From assembly GCA_035295665.1 (NCBI GenBank), contig DATGIQ010000306.1, positions 1 through 38,617 on the forward strand: a DNA stretch of 38,617 nucleotides, read 5' to 3'. This document shows, piece by piece, positions 23,912 to 32,258 of the stretch. This DNA comes from DATGIQ01 sp035295665. Lineage in GTDB: Bacteria; Planctomycetota; Planctomycetia; Gemmatales; Gemmataceae. The stretch's first letter is position 1. Each line of letters begins with the position of its first letter. The translations under genes were made by a program, and so were the position numbers. The notes under the pieces were generated by a model. The model was given only the letters and a program-made list of their open reading frames with translations, was not told the origin of the DNA and did no database searches.

Positions 23912-26900
23912 ATGCTTCTCACCTGGTTGCGCGGCACTGGTTCCCGGCGGCCCCGACTCTCCCCTGCCCACGGTGCTCCGCGAAACTTCTCGTCCAAGAT
24001 GAAATTTACACCGCGACTGGAACTCCTGGAAGACCGCACGCTTCTATCGGACGGTGTCCTCGACCCGACGTTCGGCGTGCCGGGATCGGGAGTCCCCGGA
24101 TTGGGGGGTATGCCGGCAACCGGGGGCTTGATCGATACGTTTGCGCCAGTTGGGACACTCACTTATCAGAACACGTTTTCGGTGTACCCGGCCAATTCGC
24201 CGGCCTCTAAATATGCCACTGCGCCGACCCACCAAAACAGCATGGTACTCCAGACGATCGGCAGCGTTTCCAAGATCATCGTGGCCGGAGTCTCCCAGGG
24301 ACCGACGACGAAGTTTTCGGTAGGGCGGTTTAACAGCGACGGCACCCTGGATACCAGCTTTGGCGTCAATGGACTGGCGACCGTGAATTTCCCCGGTAGC
24401 AATAGCGACCAGGCCAATGCGGCCGCCATTCAGTCGGACGGCAGCGTCATCGTTGCCGGCGCCACCACAGTCGGTGGGCTTTCGCAGTTCGGCGTGGTCC
24501 GATTTACCGCCAATGGAGTTCTGGATACGAGCTTCGGCAAAAGCGGGTTTGTCACGATTCCCACGCCAGGCCTCGTCGCGGCCGCCAATGCGGTGGTCAT
24601 CCAGGCCAACGGCCGAATCGTCGTTGCGGGCAACGCCGGCGGCAACTTTGCCGTGGCCCGGGTCCACGCCGATGGCTTGCAGGACTCCGATTTCAACGGC
24701 AACGGCATCACCGTGTTCAACATCGGCGAAACTTTAGCGGCGGCCTTCATCCCCCCCACCGGCACGGTCGATACGCTCACCAGCATGGCCCTTCAACCCG
24801 ACGGCCAAATTGTCGTCGCGGGGTATACCAACTTGAATGCCACCAAGGACGGACTCAACCCGGTACCTATCCGGAACACGGGGGCACCCGCTCTCACGGG
24901 CCAGATCCAGGTCGCCACCGGAGGGATCCAAAACCTGAATGGTTCGATCACGGGCACTTCGGGAGCCGGCGTCAGCCCGATCATTGTCACGGCGCCCAAC
25001 CATGGCTTGTTCAACGGCGCGTCCGTGACGATTAGCGGCGTGCAAGGCAACACGAACGCCAATGGCACGTTCACCATCAACGTCGTCGATGCCAACAATT
25101 TCGAGCTGCTGGGAACGACCGGAAACGGCGCCTACACAGGAGGCGGCAGCTGGGTCGGAACGAATCCCGCCACGATCACCATCACCTCACCGGGCCATGG
25201 CCTGATAACAGGGACGCGCGTGCACATCTCCGGTGTGCAGGGCCTTACGGCTGCCAACGGGGATTGGAGTGTTCTGGTCACCGATCCCGATCACTTCCAA
25301 CTGAACGGCTCCAACGGGGCGGGCGCCTCGATCCAGAACACGGGCACCTGGACGGTGGAACCTCCCAAGGCGTGGAACTTCGCGGTCGCGCGGATCAACG
25401 CCCAAAATGGCCTGCTTGATCAGTCTTTTTCGAAGGGCATCGTCATCCTCGACTTCTTCCAAGCGCTGGCCGGCGGCAAGAACTACGGCATAGGCGATGA
25501 CATGGCCGAGGATGTCGTGGTCCAGCCGGATGGCAAGATCTTGGTGGCCGGCCGAACCTGGATGGACGACAACCTGCTGGTCAAACCCAACTTTGGCCTG
25601 GCGCGTTTCAACGCCGACGGCAGCTTGGATAAGAACCTGAACGGCGACGGCCTGGTGTTCACGGATTTCGCCACCGATTTCAGCGACGCTAATGACATTG
25701 GCTACAGCGTTGGCCTCCAGGGGGACGGCAAGATCGTGGTAGCCGGCACGACCGATCGGCTGGACGCAGTGAACGTACCGCAAACCCTGCGCGGCACGGG
25801 CTCACCGGCCTTCGCCCTGGTCCGCTACAATCTCGACGGGACCGAAGACCAGACGTTTGGCCTGCACGGCGAGGTCCTGACCAAGTTTACCAACAATAGC
25901 ACCGATCAGATCACCAACATCCTGATGCAGGCCAATGGTCAAATTGTCGTGGCTGGCACCACCGACCAGGGAAGCGGTCCCATGTTTGCCCTGGGCCGCT
26001 ATTCGGGACTCCAGTCCGGCAGCTTCCAGTTCAGCCAGGCCGTGTACAGCGTCAACGAAAATGGCGGCAGCATCACCATCACCGTGAACCGCGGCGGCGG
26101 CACGGAGGGCACGGTCACCGTCAATTACGCCACCAGCGACGGGACGGCCAAGGCCGGCACCGACTACACGGCCAGCACCGGCACGCTCACTTTTGCCACC
26201 GGTGTCGCCACACAGACGTTTTCGGTGCCCGTGATGAGCGATGGCGTCTACCAGCCGAGCAACAAGGTGTTCAACCTGGCCCTGACCAACCCGACCGGCG
26301 GCGCGTTCCTCGGTTTCCAGAATATGGCAACCGTAACCGAAGTCGAGACCGACCAGCCGGGAAGCCTGGCATTTGCGGCGGCCATGTACAATGTCAACCA
26401 GAACGGCGGCAGCCTCACCGTTACAGTGACGCGCTCCAACGGCACCGCCGGACCGGTGGGCATCGCCTACGCCACCAGCAATGGCACGGCCGTGGCCGGG
26501 ACGGATTACACGGCCACGATGGGCACGCTCAGTTTCGCGGCCGGCGAAACCAGCAAAACCTTTACCATCCCCATCCTGAATAGTGGAACCTTCCAGTCCA
26601 ACAACCCGACGTTTAACATCGGCCTGATGACGCCCACGGGCGGCGCCTCGCTGGGCTCCCCGAACACTGCTGTGGTGACGATCGTTCAGACGAATATTCC
26701 CGGTAGTCTGCAATGGACGGCCGGCACCTACAACGTGGCGGAAAACGGCGGCATGGTGACCCTCACGGTCAGCCGGACCACCGGCGCGGATGGGACGGTC
26801 ATGGTGAATTACGCCACGAGCGACGGTACGGGAGTGGCCGGGACGGACTACACGGCCAAGTCCGGGACGCTTACCTTCACGCCGGGACAGACCAGTGCAA

Positions 26901-27724
26901 CGGTGACCATCGCCGTTCTGGATGACGGTCTTTTCCAAACGGCCAACAAGACGTTCAATGTGACGCTGAGCAACCCAACCGCGGGCGCAAGCCTCGGCAC
27001 AACGAGCACCGCGATGGTGACCCTGACCGAAAAGGACGGCACGCCAAACCAACTTTTCGTGGCCCAGGCTTACCGCGATCTCCTTCAGCGGAATGTGGAC
27101 CCGGGCGGGTTGACCACCTGGGTCAATTTCCTCAACAGCGGCGGATCACGACAGCAGGTCGCGGCCAGCATCGAGAACAGCCAGGAATACCGGACCGTGG
27201 TCGTCCAGGGACTTTTCACCCATTATCTGCACCGCAGTGCAGATGCCGGCGGGCTCGCCACGTACACGTCTCTACTGGCCGGGGGCGGCACCGATGAACA
27301 GGTGGCAGCCGCACTGGCCGGGTCGCAGGAGTATTTCCAGGTGCGCGGCGGCGGGACCACGAACGGCTTCTTGGTCGCGCTCTACCAGGATGTGCTGAAC
27401 CGAGCCATCGATACGTCCGGCCAGGCTACTTACACGCAGCTCCTGGCCAATGGGGCCAACCATACTCAGGTCGCATCGAGCCTCCTGGCGAGTACCGAAT
27501 ACTTCACAGGCTTGGTGCAAAGCTTCTATCAGCGATTCCTGCACCGTGCGGCCGACACCAGCGGCTTGAATGCCTATGTCGCGATGCTCCAGACGCCGCC
27601 GGTGCCGGTTCGTCAGCCGCTCATCAGCAGCGATCCGCTGAGCAGCAGCAAGCAATTCCGCGACGAGGACATCATTGCCATGCTCGTCGGCTCCCAGGAA
27701 TACTTTACCCTGGTGACGCAGTAA
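23912..27724 (+). CDS. Large mosaic surface protein: delta-60, FCCH-like, Calx-beta and DUF4214 modules
   Basis: 1270 aa. The N-terminus carries the planctomycete-type sorting motif RLELLEDRTLLS (35-46). Delta-60 repeats (R-F-N-x-DG-x-LD-x-x-F-G-x-x-G, then VAG) fill about 85-306 and resume at about 487-700. Between them lie two E1-FCCH-like repeats (about 327-483) marked by HGLFNGASVTISGVQG and HGLITGTRVHISGVQG. Three Calx-beta domains follow (about 700-815, 815-930, 930-1043), each with NYATSDGT or YATSNGT and TDYTA. DUF4214 repeats (FVAQAYRDLLQRNVDPGG and related) end the protein. It should be secreted and held on the cell surface or released; the Calx-beta domains may bind Ca2+. No enzyme domain is seen. 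AGGAG precedes the ATG. Confidence 0.92.
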   Translation: MLLTWLRGTGSRRPRLSPAHGAPRNFSSKMKFTPRLELLEDRTLLSDGVLDPTFGVPGSGVPGLGGMPATGGLIDTFAPVGTLTYQNTFSVYPANSPASKYATAPTHQNSMVLQTIGSVSKIIVAGVSQGPTTKFSVGRFNSDGTLDTSFGVNGLATVNFPGSNSDQANAAAIQSDGSVIVAGATTVGGLSQFGVVRFTANGVLDTSFGKSGFVTIPTPGLVAAANAVVIQANGRIVVAGNAGGNFAVARVHADGLQDSDFNGNGITVFNIGETLAAAFIPPTGTVDTLTSMALQPDGQIVVAGYTNLNATKDGLNPVPIRNTGAPALTGQIQVATGGIQNLNGSITGTSGAGVSPIIVTAPNHGLFNGASVTISGVQGNTNANGTFTINVVDANNFELLGTTGNGAYTGGGSWVGTNPATITITSPGHGLITGTRVHISGVQGLTAANGDWSVLVTDPDHFQLNGSNGAGASIQNTGTWTVEPPKAWNFAVARINAQNGLLDQSFSKGIVILDFFQALAGGKNYGIGDDMAEDVVVQPDGKILVAGRTWMDDNLLVKPNFGLARFNADGSLDKNLNGDGLVFTDFATDFSDANDIGYSVGLQGDGKIVVAGTTDRLDAVNVPQTLRGTGSPAFALVRYNLDGTEDQTFGLHGEVLTKFTNNSTDQITNILMQANGQIVVAGTTDQGSGPMFALGRYSGLQSGSFQFSQAVYSVNENGGSITITVNRGGGTEGTVTVNYATSDGTAKAGTDYTASTGTLTFATGVATQTFSVPVMSDGVYQPSNKVFNLALTNPTGGAFLGFQNMATVTEVETDQPGSLAFAAAMYNVNQNGGSLTVTVTRSNGTAGPVGIAYATSNGTAVAGTDYTATMGTLSFAAGETSKTFTIPILNSGTFQSNNPTFNIGLMTPTGGASLGSPNTAVVTIVQTNIPGSLQWTAGTYNVAENGGMVTLTVSRTTGADGTVMVNYATSDGTGVAGTDYTAKSGTLTFTPGQTSATVTIAVLDDGLFQTANKTFNVTLSNPTAGASLGTTSTAMVTLTEKDGTPNQLFVAQAYRDLLQRNVDPGGLTTWVNFLNSGGSRQQVAASIENSQEYRTVVVQGLFTHYLHRSADAGGLATYTSLLAGGGTDEQVAAALAGSQEYFQVRGGGTTNGFLVALYQDVLNRAIDTSGQATYTQLLANGANHTQVASSLLASTEYFTGLVQSFYQRFLHRAADTSGLNAYVAMLQTPPVPVRQPLISSDPLSSSKQFRDEDIIAMLVGSQEYFTLVTQ

Positions 27725-28014
27725 AGCAGACGCGTGGCTTAAACCCTCTTGCGAATTGATAAACGGAGGAGCTTTAGGAAACTACTCAAGAGTTCGACAG
27801 CGAATTTGGTGCCGAGCCGACCGGGTCGCCCGCGCGGACATCGGCATCCTCTGTCCGTACTGAATCTCGGCGAGGAGTAATTCTCATCGCGATGGGGCGC
27901 CATCGCTGCTCCGGAGAGCAAAGCTACCTTGGGAAGGGATCCCATTTCCCAAACGGGCAAGCCAAGAAGGCCGTTAAGACAGGCATTCCGGACAAGTGCC
28001 GAACTGACTGGCAT
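27725..28014. other. Intergenic gap between convergent genes
   Basis: 290 bp between the mosaic surface gene and the convergent coiled-coil gene. A hairpin GCGATGG (27889-27895) / CCATCGC (27900-27906) with a GGCG loop could terminate either transcript; no T-tract follows. An open minus frame of 91 codons exists here but has no Shine-Dalgarno support or similarity and is not called. Confidence 0.5.
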
Positions 28015-28494
28015 TCACGGTTTGGTCTTGCCGCTTCCCAGCTTTTCGAGCACCTTGATTTCGTTTTCCATCTCCTTGATCTTGGCGGCATATGCGTCTT
28101 TGAGGAGTCTTTCGGCAGTCTTTTTTTGCTGCTCGACCTGCTTGATGGCAGTCTTATCCGCTTTGATGTCGCCGCCCAGGATTTTGGTCAGCTCCTGATA
28201 TTGCTTTCGGATCAGCTTCTTCTGGTCGGGACTTTGGGCGTTTTCGAGAGCTGCCTTCTCTTCGGCGCGAAGGCCAGCGCGAATCTCTTCCAAATTGTGC
28301 TCCGGATTCTTTAGCTTGGCGATCAACGCATCATAGCGACCCACGAGCAGCTTCCGTTCCACCTTTTCCGCCGCGCGGAGCTGTTTGACAGCAGCTCTCA
28401 GCTCTTGCACTGTCTTTTTGGTCGTTGTGTCGCCTGCGGCCCATCCGGCGGACAGCGACAACACGAGCAGAGCACATAACATCGGTCGCGACAT
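28015..28494 (-). CDS. Secreted small coiled-coil protein of unknown function
   Basis: 159 aa from the ATG at 28494, with GGGAGG upstream. Residues 1-20 (MSRPMLCALLVLSLSAGWAA) are a signal peptide. The mature part is almost wholly helical and Lys/Glu/Leu/Ala-rich (for example LRAAVKQLRAAEKVERKLL), typical of a coiled coil. No enzymatic motif or known family was recognised. It may act in the paryphoplasm as a chaperone-like or structural protein, but that is a guess from composition. Confidence 0.75.
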   Translation of the reverse strand: MSRPMLCALLVLSLSAGWAAGDTTTKKTVQELRAAVKQLRAAEKVERKLLVGRYDALIAKLKNPEHNLEEIRAGLRAEEKAALENAQSPDQKKLIRKQYQELTKILGGDIKADKTAIKQVEQQKKTAERLLKDAYAAKIKEMENEIKVLEKLGSGKTKP

Positions 28495-28639
28495 GGTGGG
28501 GACCTCCCAAACAGAGAAGAATGGGCAGCAAGCCGGACTTCGGGCAGCAGGTGTTGCAGGGGTGAAAGCCATCCTATGCCGGATTCTGTGCCACTTCAAG
28601 CTTTTGCGCGGCCTGATCGAAGCTTGACTGGAAGTGACC

Positions 28640-30097
28640 TTACCCCCCTGTCAATTGATCCTGGAGACGCGCGTCCCAATAGTTGAAGCCGCCCGTATCG
28701 GGGTCCCGCTGGAAAATGAATTGATAAGCGCCGGTGAGCCAGCTCTGCGAGGAGCTTCCGTGAGCGGCGTAGAACTCGTCTGAACCGACGAAAGCCGCCA
28801 CCACTTGCTCGTCCGACATGCCGTGCTCCAAGGCGTTCACCCAGCCCGCCACTTCCGAAGCATCGGCACTGCGACCGAGATAGTTTTGATAATCGGCCGA
28901 AACCACGATGCTCTCATGTTCGACGCTGGCCGCGATTCCGTACGCAATGTTGAACCTCGTCGTTCCCGAGGCCAGCATTTGGAGCCAGGCAGATTCCCCG
29001 ACTCCATCTGCGTCCCGGCCGAGCAGATCGTGATACAGGGCGTCGAGCCAAGCCTGATCCGTGCCACCGGCCTGTTGGTAGTACTCTGGGGAAGAGGTAA
29101 AGGCGGCCAAAACCTGCTCATCGCTAAGTCCGCTCTCTAGCAAGTTAACCCACGAGCTCACCTCGGCCGCGGATGGGGTTCGGTGCAGCAGCTGCTGGTA
29201 ATCTTGCGTCACCACACTGGTGAAATACTCCGCGCTGTGTGTGAATGCGTTGGCCACGCCGGCCAAAATCGCCGAGGTCGATTTGGCGGCCGTGAAGGAC
29301 GAGGCGTCAATCCATTGTGCCTCGGCGGGAAGGATCGGGGCCCGCTGGTGTGCGGACCACTCAGCCTGCACGACGAAGCCATTCAGCAGCCCGACGTCAC
29401 GCGGTCCGTCGGCAATATCGCCGATTTCATTGCCGGTCCGGCCATCGTACCACCCGCCCACGCCGGGGTCCGTAACTGCTTCGGCGAGTTCGTGAGAAGT
29501 TGTCTTGGTCAGGGTTTGAAAGTTGTCCAGGCTGTAAAACGTTCCGTTGCCGATCGGGTGGGCAATCACCGCATAATAGATCTGCTCCCCGGCGGGAGTG
29601 GAGAAATAGTTGTGATACCCGAAAAAATTATTGACGCTGTCTTGGCTCCCCTGGACAACGTCCACGTTGGGGGCCGTGAACACGATGTACAGCCGATTCG
29701 GATTGGCAGGCTGCAATATGCCGGTGCCAATGGAGTCTTCGATCGTTTGCTGAAGGGCGGTGTCATTCACCTTGGACGCCGACGAATCCGCCCCGGCAAC
29801 GATGCCGTTGGCGACGAGCTGCCCACGCCCGACCCCGTACTCGTTCAGCATATCCATGTACGAGCTATTGGTGAGATAGCCCAAGAAACTGTCGAGATCG
29901 GCCGATTGTTGCTGCCCGACATCGCTATTCCAATAGGCCCCGTAAAAGATGGGCTCGACTTGAACATTTTGCAATAGCGGCCCAGCGTGGTAGGTGACAG
30001 CCAGCACTCTACGGTCTTCAAGGCGCTCCAGTTCCAGACGAATTCTCCAACGCGGCACAGAGCAACGGACTGTAAAAGCGGTCGAGAGCCGGTTCAT
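28640..30097 (-). CDS. Secreted HExxE-motif protein with DUF4214 repeats
   Basis: 485 aa from the ATG at 30097; an open frame to 30136 is an alternative. The sorting motif RLELERLEDRRVLA (20-33) resembles that of the mosaic protein at 23912. Residues about 40-260 form a domain with SHELAEAVTDP (201-211) and NEIGDIADG (223-231), a pattern like a zincin-type His-Glu-x-x-Glu site with a following Asp-Pro. It recalls proteins of the plant EXORDIUM-like group, but this is only a by-eye impression. Residues about 285-470 are DUF4214-type repeats, arranged as two similar units of about 100 aa (SDEQVLAAFTSSPEYY and SDEQVVAAFVGSDEFY mark each). A secreted peptidase is possible but unproven. Confidence 0.8.
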   Translation of the reverse strand: MNRLSTAFTVRCSVPRWRIRLELERLEDRRVLAVTYHAGPLLQNVQVEPIFYGAYWNSDVGQQQSADLDSFLGYLTNSSYMDMLNEYGVGRGQLVANGIVAGADSSASKVNDTALQQTIEDSIGTGILQPANPNRLYIVFTAPNVDVVQGSQDSVNNFFGYHNYFSTPAGEQIYYAVIAHPIGNGTFYSLDNFQTLTKTTSHELAEAVTDPGVGGWYDGRTGNEIGDIADGPRDVGLLNGFVVQAEWSAHQRAPILPAEAQWIDASSFTAAKSTSAILAGVANAFTHSAEYFTSVVTQDYQQLLHRTPSAAEVSSWVNLLESGLSDEQVLAAFTSSPEYYQQAGGTDQAWLDALYHDLLGRDADGVGESAWLQMLASGTTRFNIAYGIAASVEHESIVVSADYQNYLGRSADASEVAGWVNALEHGMSDEQVVAAFVGSDEFYAAHGSSSQSWLTGAYQFIFQRDPDTGGFNYWDARLQDQLTGG

Positions 30098-30211
30098 GGG
30101 GTTGCACCTCTGCGGTTGCTCCTTCGTTCCCTTCACCTATGAACGATAAACCCTCCCTGGATGAATCGCGCCCGCGCCGGTGCCAACCTTGGCGACCGAA
30201 AACTGCCTCGC

Positions 30212-31456
30212 TCATTCTCCCTGTGCGGCCTTGCCTGGCTGTCCGATGCAATAAAGGTGATTCAGGCCGCGGATTAAGATCTCTTCATGAGAGATCGCTG
30301 GCGAGGCATAACACTCTTCGCCGAGGGGATTTCGACTGACCAGCTCAAACCGCGGCTCGGGCTTCACGACAAAGGTGTTGCCATCGTCGTCGAGGAAATA
30401 GAGCAGGTCACCCGCGGACACCGGGGAAGCGCTGTGATGCTTTCCGAGCCGTTGCGTCCACATCCGCTCGCCGGTCTTGGCCGCCACGCAGCCAGCCGTG
30501 CCATTGTCGTTGACGAAGAAAAAGTACTTGCCATGCGCAATGGGAGATGGAACATAGTCCGCGGCCTGGCGATCATGCCAGAGGATGTGCGTCCGGGTGA
30601 CGTCGCCTTGGCCATCGGGACGGATGCCCATCAAGTGGTGTGTCGGATATCCCGCAGTCAGGAACAGGACATTCTCCGTGAACACCATGCTGGACACGAA
30701 TTGTTCCGTCGGACCGTTGACGATCCAGATCTGTTTGCCCGTGTCGGGATCATAACTGGCAACACATTTACTACCGGTGAGGACAAGTTGTTTCTTGCCG
30801 GCCGCATCGATCAGAAGGGGCGTGCAGTAGGAGCGCGTGCGATTAGGCCTGTCCGCTCGCCAACGCTCGGTACCGGTGGCCTTGTCGAGCGCGACGATCC
30901 AGGCCTCGGCATCCTGGTCGCCGTTAAGAATCACCAGGTCTTTGTAGAGAACGGGCGAGCTGCAGAATCCCTGGATCGAATGAAACTCACCTGGGGAGCG
31001 TTGCCAGACCTTGTTACCGTCGAAATCGTAACAGGCGACTTGCATATTGGCGCCTTGCAAAAACGCCACCCAGACATGCTTGCCGTCGGTCGCGGGTGTT
31101 GCACTGGCGAAGCTGTTGAGATTGTGTTTGCGTTCGAGCTTGGCCTTGAGCACCTCGCGCTGCCAAAGAAGTCTGCCGTCGGATCGGTTCAGGCACAGCA
31201 GCAAGCGTTTCTCTTCGTTCTCCAAGCAGGTCGTCAAGAAAATGCGATCATCCCAGACAATTGGCGACGAATGCCCTTTGCCGGGAATGGGTACCTTCCA
31301 GCGGACGTTGTCCGTGCTGGTCCAGCGCGTCGGAACATGGAGTTCCTGGGAAGTGCCGTCGCCGCGCGGTCCCCGCCAACCCGGCCATTGCTCGGCACCG
31401 ATAGCAGCTGTGAAAAGAAGGAGCGCGACGCCCGAAATCGCCGATCGGCCTGCCAT
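30212..31456 (-). CDS. Secreted PQQ-like beta-propeller repeat protein
   Basis: 414 aa from the ATG at 31456, with GGAGGAGAGG upstream. Residues 1-21 are a signal peptide, then WPGWRGPRGDGTS (24-36), a frequent opening of planctomycete outer-layer propeller proteins. WD/PQQ-like blades are visible as repeated patterns of W-R-x-x, LDKATGTERW and DPDTGKQIW. It lacks the catalytic residues of quinoprotein dehydrogenases in any obvious form, so it may be a binding scaffold rather than an enzyme, similar to BamB-like propellers. It follows a DinB gene on the same strand with an 85-bp gap. Confidence 0.88.
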   Translation of the reverse strand: MAGRSAISGVALLLFTAAIGAEQWPGWRGPRGDGTSQELHVPTRWTSTDNVRWKVPIPGKGHSSPIVWDDRIFLTTCLENEEKRLLLCLNRSDGRLLWQREVLKAKLERKHNLNSFASATPATDGKHVWVAFLQGANMQVACYDFDGNKVWQRSPGEFHSIQGFCSSPVLYKDLVILNGDQDAEAWIVALDKATGTERWRADRPNRTRSYCTPLLIDAAGKKQLVLTGSKCVASYDPDTGKQIWIVNGPTEQFVSSMVFTENVLFLTAGYPTHHLMGIRPDGQGDVTRTHILWHDRQAADYVPSPIAHGKYFFFVNDNGTAGCVAAKTGERMWTQRLGKHHSASPVSAGDLLYFLDDDGNTFVVKPEPRFELVSRNPLGEECYASPAISHEEILIRGLNHLYCIGQPGKAAQGE

Positions 31457-31541
31457 TCCACCTCTCCTCCGAGTCGTGTCTGGGTGATGGCGTCTCTTTG
31501 GAGAAGTGTATGGTTTTGCCGCGGGCAGTGGCCAGGGGATA

Positions 31542-32012
31542 TCAGGATGCCAAGCCCAACGCACGGCGTTTTTCGCCAATAAATTTCACATGGTGCGGGA
31601 TATGATCAACCATCGTCTGGACATGCTGTTGGAGCGTGAGCAACCCGTACTCGTTGTGGACGCCGACTCGGTTCCACGCTTCGGCAGGCAGGATGCGCAG
31701 GATATGCGCCATTTGCCGGCGCGACAGCTCGAGAAGCGATAGCTCTTCCTCCAAGTCACGCTCTTGGTAACCCAGCGCGGCAGCGAAACAGCGCTCATCA
31801 TAACCGATGTGCAGCGGCCGTTCTTCGGCGATCACGCGCTTCATCCGATGGATCCAGGCCTCATCCGAGTCAACGATATGGCAAACGACTTCCAACGTGC
31901 TCCATTTGCCGGGCACGGGACGGCTCACGAGTTGTTCGCGGATCATGCCGGCCACGGCTTGCCGCAATGTTTTCGGTCCCATGAGATAGGACTCAATGAG
32001 ATGCTTCACCAT
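31542..32012 (-). CDS. DinB-family protein
   Basis: 156 aa from the ATG at 32012, with GAGGAAAGGA upstream; the long open frame beyond is non-coding. DinB proteins are four-helix bundles with a metal site of three histidines; here H45 in VVCHIVDSDEAW, and H137 and H141 in DHIPHHVKF, fit that pattern. KWSTLEVVCHIVDSDEAWI is typical. Many relatives are thiol transferases or uncharacterised metal proteins. No partner is clear: the PQQ gene follows on the same strand but the roles are not obviously linked. Confidence 0.85.
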   Translation of the reverse strand: MVKHLIESYLMGPKTLRQAVAGMIREQLVSRPVPGKWSTLEVVCHIVDSDEAWIHRMKRVIAEERPLHIGYDERCFAAALGYQERDLEEELSLLELSRRQMAHILRILPAEAWNRVGVHNEYGLLTLQQHVQTMVDHIPHHVKFIGEKRRALGLAS

Positions 32013-32258
32013 CGTGGTCCTTTCCTCGAGTTGCAGAATCCTGAACGAACTCCGGCCGTGCCGTGCGCAAGAACGCCGTGCTCCGGCGGCCGTCCATGCC
32101 GGTTTACGGTCTCGCTTGATCATAGCTGATTGTGAGCTTGCGTCCATCCAATCAAGGTGTCGGGGAAGGGATCCCTGGATCGGCCTGCGTGTTCGGGCGG
32201 CTTTTCCCCCGGCAGGATGCTTCACGATCAACGTGCTATGGAGGCCGAACGGAGAGAT
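32013..32258. other. Intergenic gap without recognised features
   Basis: 246 bp between the DinB start and the stop of the LptB-type gene, both on the minus strand. I see no gene, palindrome or repeat here that I can support. It should carry the DinB promoter. Confidence 0.5.

Noticed and set aside
25802..27052. 416-aa open frame on the minus strand
   Set aside because: It is opposite the Calx-beta repeats; the periodic pattern comes from the repeats on the plus strand.
27739..28014. 91-aa open frame on the minus strand
   Set aside because: No Shine-Dalgarno, no similarity, low-complexity basic composition; it lies in the gap between two convergent genes.
29183..29977. 264-aa open frame on the plus strand
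   Set aside because: It is opposite the DUF4214 protein gene and shows no similarity.
30287..31582. 431-aa open frame on the plus strand
   Set aside because: It is opposite the PQQ-propeller gene, whose minus-strand product has a signal peptide and blade repeats.
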